A stretch of DNA of 22,142 nt from Bacteroidia bacterium (GTDB lineage Bacteria; Bacteroidota; Bacteroidia; SpSt-205): positions 1 through 22,142 of the forward strand of contig JANXCJ010000015.1 in NCBI GenBank assembly GCA_025060275.1, given 5' to 3'. Below are positions 1 to 5,868 of the stretch, in pieces (positions within the stretch are counted from its first letter, which is position 1; every line of letters starts with the position of its first letter). A model generated the notes under the pieces. The model was not told where the DNA came from and searched no databases. It was given only the letters and a program-made list of their open reading frames with translations. A program made the translations under genes and the position numbers.

Positions 1-752
1 ACCTCAAAACGGAGACCCGTTATTTTCTCGTCCCATGCTGATTGTGGGGGTTTTCTCGTGCCCTCAGCTAAGGTATCCCATTCTCCTCCGCTTTTTAGGT
101 AGATATGCTGAACTTTATAGATCACATGTCCTGTGCGAGCAAAAAGAGCTAAGAAGACAGGTAAAAGTCCCCGTACTTTCCCATGCGCAAGTTGAACTTG
201 CATGTCTTTTGTCTTGAAGAATGTAAGCCTAAGTAAATCTTGGAGGGTAGCATAAGTTCCCTGAAGGTTATGTACGATTTCGGTAGGATGAAGAAGGCGT
301 AAGAAGTGAGGGTCTCCTTCTTGTTCTAACCCAAAAAATATGTATCGGCTTCCATGAGGATAGGTGTAATAAATTGAAGGCCAATCTGCTCCACTGAAGG
401 GATAGAAAACATTCCCTTTCCATTCATGGTAAGGCTGTAGCTCACGCGAAGCCCATACTTTTAGGGAGTCGTAAAGTGTATTTTTCCGATTCTCCCATAG
501 ATAATTGACCCGCTTGGTGTAGTTGAGCCATGCAGTATCGTAGAAGATTTCTTTCCAGTATAGGGTGTCCATGGGGCGGAGCCCTCCTAATACCCTTGCT
601 AAGTCAGTCCAGTAAGGATGGGGCTGAGGTTTAGGTATAATCTTGAGAGTGTCTGCTTGTGAAAGAGAAGAGGGGATGGTTTTGCTATCTGCATCAGCGG
701 GAGGCTGACAAGCACATAGAAGGAAAGTAATGGTGTGGAAGACTTTTCTCAT
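1..752 (-). CDS. Lipoprotein of unknown function, C-terminus outside the window
   Basis: An open frame on the minus strand starts with ATG at 752 and continues through the left edge, giving 250 whole codons and no stop in the window. The N-terminus is MRKVFHTITFLLCAC followed by QPP: a short hydrophobic stretch ending in a lipobox, so Cys15 is the likely lipidated residue. The mature part is rich in aromatic residues and holds VFYPFSGADWPSIYYTYP and then IFFGLEQEGDP. From memory, a similar FYPFSG...FGLE pattern occurs in uncharacterised bacterial proteins, but I cannot name the family. The start overlaps the stop of the upstream permease gene as ATGA, so the two are probably co-transcribed and translationally coupled. 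The function is unknown; a cell-envelope location is inferred from the lipobox. Confidence 0.75.
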   Translation of the reverse strand, partial: MRKVFHTITFLLCACQPPADADSKTIPSSLSQADTLKIIPKPQPHPYWTDLARVLGGLRPMDTLYWKEIFYDTAWLNYTKRVNYLWENRKNTLYDSLKVWASRELQPYHEWKGNVFYPFSGADWPSIYYTYPHGSRYIFFGLEQEGDPHFLRLLHPTEIVHNLQGTYATLQDLLRLTFFKTKDMQVQLAHGKVRGLLPVFLALFARTGHVIYKVQHIYLKSGGEWDTLAEGTRKPPQSAWDEKITGLRFE

Positions 753-2002
753 CGTTTTAGCCAAAGGTAAGAAGTCCCCACGGCTAAAAGAGTAAGCATA
801 CCTGCTCCACTTTCCCATGGTCGTTCCCAGAGGTTGTTAGTTACCATCCAGGCTGTTAGTATCAGAAATAGGATTCCTAATACCCAGGGTAGTTTTTTAT
901 TCCTTCCATGACGCAGGAAAAGTCCCATTACTGTAAGTCCTGCTGAGAGAGAGAGTGTGAAGCCGATGTAATTCATTATGGCGTCAAAGGCAGCTAAGAA
1001 AAGAAATAGAGTTGCTAAAGAAGCCACAAGGATGATAGCTGGCAGAGGTCCCCCCCACCGATTGCGTTTAGCCAAGACGCGTAACTGAGGATAATCTTCC
1101 CCCATCACGCTCAGGACTCGGGGGGCTATCATGAGCATCGCACTCACTGAGGAGACCATTGTCAGACTCACTCCCCACCCAAATATTATATTACCCTTTT
1201 CTCCCCATAATTTTGAAGCTAATAGCTTGCCTACTGCTATCTGACCTGCAAGCTCCTTCGCGGGTATGTAGCGTAGAAGTACATAGTTGAAAGCCAAGTA
1301 CATCGTCATTACGATGAGGGTGCCACTGAGGATGGCGCGGGGCACTACGTGGGCGGCTTTAGGTATCTCGCTCATAATGTAGGCTGCTGCATTCCAGCCA
1401 GAATAAGCAAAGGAGATAAATATAAGTGAAACAGCTGCCGTCCTGAGAGTTTTCCCTGAAATAGGGGGGAATGTGAGCTCCTGCGCATCAGAAGGAGCAG
1501 AGATAATAGCCCCCACAATAAGCGTCAGCAAAAGGGAAATCTTAATAAGCACAAAAAAATTCTGAATCTGTGCCCCTCGGCTAAGACCTAAACTGTGAAC
1601 ACCTGCTAAAACCCCTATAAGTCCTACGCCTAATATTTTCCGTTCAAATTCTGTAAGGCTCAAGGGAATGTAAGCACTAAATGCGTAGGCAGAAGCCGCT
1701 ATGGGTGCAGCAAAGCCCGCTACTAAAGACACAAGACCTGCTAAATATCCTACAGCAGGATGATACAATACGCTCAGAAAATGATACTCTCCTCCCGAAC
1801 GAGGATGACGTTTAGCAAGCTCGGCATAGGCTTTCGCTCCACCTAAAGCGGCTATGCCTCCCAAACCCCATAATAGGAGTACGCCCAGCCCTTCAGGAGT
1901 CTCTCTCACGATAAATCCAGTGGTGGTGTATATCCCTGTTCCCACCATATTTGCTATGACGAGAAAGGTGGCAGACAACCATCCAAATCGTGAACTATGC
2001 AC
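749..2002 (-). CDS. APC-superfamily amino acid permease (LAT-like)
   Basis: A predicted 417-residue inner-membrane transporter with about 12 hydrophobic segments. The first segment carries the APC-type unwound-helix motif NMVGTGIYTTTG (near residues 18-29). The sixth carries FAYSGWNAAAYIMSE, the FAYxGWN signature of L-type amino acid transporters in the APC superfamily. The substrate is probably an amino acid, but which one cannot be read from sequence. The frame stays open upstream to 2278, but that would cover the catalase start on the other strand and add a non-homologous N-terminus. I chose the GTG at 2002 because the protein then begins just before helix 1 and lies 4 bases after a TATTTTTG box. 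It is divergent from the Mn catalase and overlaps the downstream lipoprotein by ATGA. Confidence 0.88.
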   Translation of the reverse strand: MHSSRFGWLSATFLVIANMVGTGIYTTTGFIVRETPEGLGVLLLWGLGGIAALGGAKAYAELAKRHPRSGGEYHFLSVLYHPAVGYLAGLVSLVAGFAAPIAASAYAFSAYIPLSLTEFERKILGVGLIGVLAGVHSLGLSRGAQIQNFFVLIKISLLLTLIVGAIISAPSDAQELTFPPISGKTLRTAAVSLIFISFAYSGWNAAAYIMSEIPKAAHVVPRAILSGTLIVMTMYLAFNYVLLRYIPAKELAGQIAVGKLLASKLWGEKGNIIFGWGVSLTMVSSVSAMLMIAPRVLSVMGEDYPQLRVLAKRNRWGGPLPAIILVASLATLFLFLAAFDAIMNYIGFTLSLSAGLTVMGLFLRHGRNKKLPWVLGILFLILTAWMVTNNLWERPWESGAGMLTLLAVGTSYLWLKR

Positions 2003-2006
2003 TTCG

Positions 2007-2014
2007 CAAAAATA
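2007..2014 (-). promoter_or_regulatory. Promoter -7 box of the permease gene
   Basis: TATTTTTG on the minus strand fits the Bacteroidota -7 consensus TAnnTTTG. Only 4 bases (cgaa) separate it from the GTG at 2002, so the transcript is predicted to be leaderless. I see no TTG or TTTG at the usual -33 distance. Confidence 0.55.
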
Positions 2015-2124
2015 GAAGGATACAGCCCATAATCTCAGCCAGCCAGAGCCTCTTGCTTCCTCTCTCTGCTGCACTTTAGAGCTTAAGTAGAAGGCTTCTT
2101 GTGAGGGGACCAATCTATCTATCG

Positions 2125-2153
2125 TTTGTTTGGTAGATTTCTTTATACCTTTG
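2125..2153 (+). promoter_or_regulatory. Promoter of the Mn catalase gene
   Basis: TTTG (2125-2128), 17 bases, then TACCTTTG (2146-2153) matches the Bacteroidota -33/-7 pattern. The ATG at 2161 follows the box after 7 bases, leaving a 5' leader of only a few bases at most. Confidence 0.75.
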
Positions 2154-2160
2154 CAGGGAT

Positions 2161-3060
2161 ATGATACTGCGCGTAGACAGACTTCAGATTGAGTTACCGA
2201 TGCCGAGTGAGCCTGATCCGGCTGCTGCAGCAGCTGTACAAGAACTTTTGGGCGGGCGTTTCGGCGAGATGAGTACACTGATGAACTACACCTATCAATC
2301 CTTCAACCTGCGGGGGCGCGACAAAGTGAGGCCCTTCTATGATCTCATTGCAAATATTGCTGCAGAGGAGTATGGGCATATTGAGCTGGTTTCGGCTGTG
2401 ATTAATGGACTCCTCACGGGAGCGCCACAGAAAGATGATCCCCGCGAAACGCCTCTAAAAAATCTCAAGGACAGCGCAGGATTACGCCACCATTATATTA
2501 ATAGCGGCCTCGGTGCTCTACCTGTTAATGCCTTGGGACAAGGGTGGAATGGAGAGTATGTCTTCAATTCAGGAGACCTCGTATTAGACTTGCTGCATAA
2601 CTTTTTTCTGGAAAATGGGGCTAGAATGGCAAAAATTAGGGTGTACGAGATGACCGACCACCCCATTGCTCGGCAAATGTTAGGATACCTTTTCGTGCGG
2701 GGAGGTGTACATGCCCTTGCCTATGCGAAGGCTCTGGAAGCCCTTACTGGTGTGGATGTCAAAAAAATGCTACCTATTCCTCGCATACCTGATAGTGAGT
2801 TTAAGGAATCTAAACCATTCATAGAGAGAGGCTTTCATCGTCGGTTATACCGCTTTAGCTTGGAAGACTTCAAGGACATAACAGCTATCTGGAATGGTGA
2901 GCACCCCGCAGATGGAAAGCCACTGGAAGTTATAGAGGGTCTCCCTGAACATGCAGGAGGGGCCCCTAATCCCCCTGAAGAGCCTGCCGTTTTTGCACCT
3001 GGTTATAACATAGAGGAACTTCGCGAAATAGCCCAGTGGCTCCTGAAAAAGAGCCGATAG
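2161..3060 (+). CDS. Manganese (non-heme) catalase
   Basis: Breaks hydrogen peroxide down to water and oxygen at a di-manganese centre in a ferritin-like four-helix fold; expected to be cytosolic and to protect against peroxide. The 299-residue length is normal for the family. The N-terminus (VDRLQIELP, then AVQELLGGRFGEMSTLMNYT) is typical. The metal ligands are all visible: Glu36 (FGEM), Glu70 and His73 (EEYGHIE), Glu151 (FFLENG) and His184 (GGVHALAY). The first three match the Thermus thermophilus enzyme numbering, and the last two keep its 33-residue spacing. The C-terminal tail after about residue 195 is the usual extended arm. It is divergent from the permease, with a promoter 7 bases before ATG. 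The gene stands alone on its strand, followed by a long non-coding gap. Confidence 0.96.
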   Translation: MILRVDRLQIELPMPSEPDPAAAAAVQELLGGRFGEMSTLMNYTYQSFNLRGRDKVRPFYDLIANIAAEEYGHIELVSAVINGLLTGAPQKDDPRETPLKNLKDSAGLRHHYINSGLGALPVNALGQGWNGEYVFNSGDLVLDLLHNFFLENGARMAKIRVYEMTDHPIARQMLGYLFVRGGVHALAYAKALEALTGVDVKKMLPIPRIPDSEFKESKPFIERGFHRRLYRFSLEDFKDITAIWNGEHPADGKPLEVIEGLPEHAGGAPNPPEEPAVFAPGYNIEELREIAQWLLKKSR

Positions 3061-3581
3061 GACACATTCTAACTAAGTTCTCTGCTTTCTATGCCCCTTT
3101 TCTTTTAAGAGGTAAGGCCTAAGACCTCCGGTTTATCATTGTCCAACTATGCTTCTCTCACTGCTCAAAGTGGATACAAATCCTTCGTGGGGTACGTACT
3201 GCTGAGTTCTAACCGTAATTACACTGGAATAGAGAGTATGTCGCAGAGAGGAAATAACTAATCCAGCCTTGAGACGCCACTTGTAATGGTCTAAAAGTGA
3301 TGCTCATAGGTCCCTCCTTGGGACCTATAGTTCAGTTAGGCGAGGTTCAGTTGTAAGTAGCTTTCACAGAATCAGCAAACAGCACCTCTCTTCTTTCTGA
3401 ACTGGTGCGGGTTGAGGCTCTATGAGTCTAATCTAAGCCTCTTCCAAGGGCCTTGTGCATTCAACCTGAGATAGCTTCCTTAGTGGAAGGTAAGATAGCG
3501 ATATACTCCCTGACGAGCAGAAAAAACCTCATGAAAGAAAATTTAGTCCTCTTGGGGAGCATGTTCTGATACTGAATGGGC
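3061..3581. other. 521-base intergenic gap without a recognisable gene
   Basis: This stretch lies between the convergent catalase and glycosyltransferase genes. No frame shows a protein I recognise, and stops are frequent on both strands. I see no tRNA, tmRNA, RNase P or SRP RNA signature. It holds a perfect 9-bp inverted repeat near its centre (3306-3328), a 6-bp stem GAGGCT/AGCCTC (3414-3419 with 3436-3441), and the direct repeat GTTCAGTT at 3330-3337 and 3345-3352. A short CTTCC/GGAAG hairpin lies near 3475-3490. It may be 3' untranslated sequence, an unrecognised RNA, or decayed coding sequence. Confidence 0.5.
3306..3328. repeat. Perfect inverted repeat, possible bidirectional terminator
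   Basis: ATAGGTCCC (3306-3314), the loop TCCTT, then GGGACCTAT (3320-3328): a 9-bp perfect stem. It sits almost midway between two convergent stop codons, about 250 bases from each. No T-run follows on either strand, so a rho-independent terminator is only one reading; a hairpin of a small RNA is another. Confidence 0.45.
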
Positions 3582-4799
3582 TTAGCAGTGATTTAGAAGT
3601 TTTTGATAGAGTTCAGCATACTTGCTTATGCCTACGGGCAGGGCGAGGAGAGGCTCGCTTGTCCTGCGGGGAGCATCCCCTAATGCTTCCTTGGATTCAA
3701 GTACGAGGTCTATTACGCGTGCATATTCCTCCTCCGAAAAGCGCTCACATATGTATAGGCCTTTTACTTTCTGCGCTAGGGTACGGTTGTCTCCTACATC
3801 TACCTGCGCAATTACGGGAATATTCATAGCGAGAAGTTCGGCAATTCGGGTAGGAAAAGTGCCATGCCTACTAAACCCAGGGCGATAAAAGATGATGGAA
3901 GCATCTAGGCGCTTGAGCCAAATAGGTAGTTCTGGACGACTAATGAAACGCATGCGTAGTCTCTCAACAGGTATGCCCAGCTGATGAGCGATAGGGTATA
4001 TTTCCGTCGGCTTCGCAGGGGTGTAAAAAATCATGTAGCTATCAGGTCTTTTTCTCAGAAGTACCCTGAAGAGTGTAAGCATTTCTCGTAGCTCATACAG
4101 AGGTCCTATTGAGCCCACATACCCTAAGGCATAAGCCTCTGAGGGAATATCCAAGATACTATTTATAGAGCTGAGGTTCTGAGGTTCTGGCTTAAATAAG
4201 TCATAGTCTGCTACACAGGGGATGATAGTAATTTTTTCAGCGGGAACGCCCCAGTCCAATAGTATTTTATGTGCTGCTTCTGTGAGCACTACGATAGCCG
4301 TGGCAGCTTCAAGCATAATCTTCTCTCGTTTTTTCCAGAGGCTATAAAGCCAGTAGTAAAAGGGGTTTTTAGTATTCCACTTATTCATCTCTTTACGTTC
4401 ATCTGCCCAGAAGCCCCGCATATCAAATATCCAAGGGATTTTCCACCGACGGCTAAGAAGGTGAGCTACCCAACCCGCTACATAACTGCGTGCATGAAAA
4501 ATGCTGAACTGATTAGGTGAAAGGTGGTATCGGGCAGCTATATGAAACCGATAGTTATCATACACTTTGGCTAAGATGGGGGGAGTTCTAGTGAAAGAAA
4601 GCGGTATCCATTCAATTCCCTTTCTTCTGAGTTCTTCTCGGAGGGTAGCGCCTGCATGTTTCCATCTTTCTTGCTTCTCAAAGCTCAGTACGGAGAAAGA
4701 AATTCCTAGCGTGTCATTAAGTCCGTAGAGGTAAGGAAGGATTTGAGACTGACCCAAGGGGTCTAATAACCCATCATACGTGAAGTAAGCTGCCTTCAC
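3582..4799 (-). CDS. Family-4-type glycosyltransferase (GT-B fold)
   Basis: A 405-residue protein that probably transfers a sugar from a nucleotide-sugar donor during envelope polysaccharide or glycan synthesis. The N-terminus MKAAYFTYDGLLDPLGQSQ is characteristic of a GT4 group common in Bacteroidota polysaccharide loci. The acceptor-side domain runs to about residue 180. The donor-side Rossmann domain follows, with LGYVGSIGPLYELREML and, late, SRHGTFPTRIAELLAMNIPVI, the region that normally binds the nucleotide sugar. No transmembrane helix or signal peptide is seen. The start is GTG at 4799, supported by the N-terminal homology and by a TAGTTTTG box 4 bases upstream. It is not inside a visible polysaccharide cluster, so its pathway is unknown. 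Confidence 0.85.
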   Translation of the reverse strand: MKAAYFTYDGLLDPLGQSQILPYLYGLNDTLGISFSVLSFEKQERWKHAGATLREELRRKGIEWIPLSFTRTPPILAKVYDNYRFHIAARYHLSPNQFSIFHARSYVAGWVAHLLSRRWKIPWIFDMRGFWADERKEMNKWNTKNPFYYWLYSLWKKREKIMLEAATAIVVLTEAAHKILLDWGVPAEKITIIPCVADYDLFKPEPQNLSSINSILDIPSEAYALGYVGSIGPLYELREMLTLFRVLLRKRPDSYMIFYTPAKPTEIYPIAHQLGIPVERLRMRFISRPELPIWLKRLDASIIFYRPGFSRHGTFPTRIAELLAMNIPVIAQVDVGDNRTLAQKVKGLYICERFSEEEYARVIDLVLESKEALGDAPRRTSEPLLALPVGISKYAELYQKLLNHC

Positions 4800-4803
4800 A
4801 AAG

Positions 4804-4811
4804 CAAAACTA
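4804..4811 (-). promoter_or_regulatory. Promoter -7 box of the glycosyltransferase gene
   Basis: TAGTTTTG on the minus strand, followed by cttt and then the GTG start at 4799, predicts a leaderless GTG mRNA. No clear -33 element is seen. Confidence 0.55.
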
Positions 4812-4902
4812 TCTCTTCAGTAGTTTCGTTGTTAGTCTTCTGGATGATAAAGGGAAAGATAGAAACAGGGCTTCTTGCTTTTTTAGGTTGAAAATCCTTA
4901 TG

Positions 4903-4910
4903 TAACTTTG
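4903..4910 (+). promoter_or_regulatory. Promoter -7 box of the His/Met-rich lipoprotein gene
   Basis: TAACTTTG fits TAnnTTTG and lies 7 bases before the ATG at 4918. The nearest upstream TTG triplets (4875-4877 and 4888-4890) are 25 and 12 bases away, outside the usual 17-23, so the -33 element is uncertain. Confidence 0.55.
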
Positions 4911-4917
4911 TAGCACT

Positions 4918-5787
4918 ATGAAAAGCCATAGACAAAACTTAGTTATCATAGCCCTATTCCTGGGGCTTTATGTGTTAGGATGTAAGAAGAAAGAGAAGGA
5001 TGAAACGCATGATCATACTCATGCTCAGACGCCTTCTGCTCCTCAGATGGTGTGGGTTTCTCTGGGGCACGGGCATGATGCGCAAGATCGCTACCATGTA
5101 GATTTATATGGGGAACTTCCAAGCGGATACACCACTTTCACAGAGGGATATTATCGCTTCAGGGTGAAAATTATGCGGGGAAACACTCTTTACGGGGGTA
5201 GCGATGTAAGGTTTCTGCCCATGATGTACATGCGTACGCATAATCACACCTGTCCTGTGGAGCAGCCTTCGGGTCCTCAGTCGGATGGGTTTTATTATGG
5301 AGCTGCCTTTTTCATGATGCCCACTATGCAGGATGAGCCCTGGAAACTTATTGTGTATATTGGCGCAGATAGCGTTGTATTCCCGATCCAAGTCAATCCC
5401 CATCCCAAAGGCTGGGTGCGCCGAGGCGTAACTTTCGGTAATCCCAATAATCCTCGCTACATGTATGAGATGAAACTACCCGTAGCTGCTCAGGGTTCTC
5501 AGAATGTTACCTTTTATGTGTATTACCGAAATATGTCCATCCCTGGAACGGACCCACAGGCGTATCCCCCGGCTACCCAATTTTCTCGTATTAGGGTAGA
5601 GACATGGATGCCAAGCATGGGCCATGGTTCTCCAGGCTCTGAAGATGCTCTACCTGTCTCCAATAAGCCGGGAGTATATGCAGGCAAGGCAGGCTTCAAC
5701 ATGCGAGGGGACTGGCGCATTTATGCCACATTTATAGATGCTGGTGGGAATGTTGTCGGGCGGGATAGTTTTGACTTGAACTTCTAA
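4918..5787 (+). CDS. His/Met-rich lipoprotein with YtkA/FixH-like features
   Basis: A 289-residue exported lipoprotein: a hydrophobic N-terminus ends in YVLGC, with Cys22 as the likely lipid site. A charged KKKEKDE linker follows, then a His-rich patch HDHTH (31-35). The body looks like two beta-sandwich units. The first holds LPMMYMRTHNHTCPVEQP (100-117), a Met, His and Cys cluster. The second ends with ETWMPSMGHGSPG (from about 228), a motif known from YtkA/FixH-like domains. Clusters of Met, His and Cys suggest copper or another soft metal, but binding is inference. It has its own promoter and a strong terminator, so it is monocistronic. No metal pump or oxidase gene is adjacent to define its role. 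Confidence 0.75.
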   Translation: MKSHRQNLVIIALFLGLYVLGCKKKEKDETHDHTHAQTPSAPQMVWVSLGHGHDAQDRYHVDLYGELPSGYTTFTEGYYRFRVKIMRGNTLYGGSDVRFLPMMYMRTHNHTCPVEQPSGPQSDGFYYGAAFFMMPTMQDEPWKLIVYIGADSVVFPIQVNPHPKGWVRRGVTFGNPNNPRYMYEMKLPVAAQGSQNVTFYVYYRNMSIPGTDPQAYPPATQFSRIRVETWMPSMGHGSPGSEDALPVSNKPGVYAGKAGFNMRGDWRIYATFIDAGGNVVGRDSFDLNF

Positions 5788-5810
5788 GAGAGTCGTCTTC
5801 ATAGTAGTAG

Positions 5811-5863
5811 GCTCTCTGAGCTGAGGGGTATCTCAGCTCAGAGAGCTTGTTCTTTTATTTTTG
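5811..5863 (+). terminator. Strong intrinsic terminator of the lipoprotein gene
   Basis: GCTCTCTGAGCTGAG (5811-5825) pairs perfectly with CTCAGCTCAGAGAGC (5832-5846) around a 6-base loop, GGGTAT. A T-rich tract, ttgttcttttatttttg, follows. The stem of 15 bp plus the T-tract is a textbook rho-independent terminator, 23 bases after the stop codon. The T-tract also contains the promoter box of pheT. Confidence 0.9.
5856..5863 (+). promoter_or_regulatory. Promoter -7 box of pheT, inside the terminator T-tract
   Basis: TATTTTTG fits TAnnTTTG. The GTG start of pheT at 5869 follows after 5 bases (tcgtc). No -33 TTG is found at normal spacing; that region is occupied by the terminator stem. Confidence 0.55.
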
Positions 5864-5868
5864 TCGTC

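Noticed and set aside
2003..2278. An upstream extension of the permease frame giving 509 residues
   Set aside because: It would overlap the catalase coding start and its promoter and adds a non-membrane, low-complexity N-terminus before helix 1.
3061..3581. A tRNA, tmRNA, RNase P RNA or SRP RNA in the intergenic gap
   Set aside because: No T-loop consensus, tag peptide, RNase P core or SRP tetraloop sequence was found on either strand.
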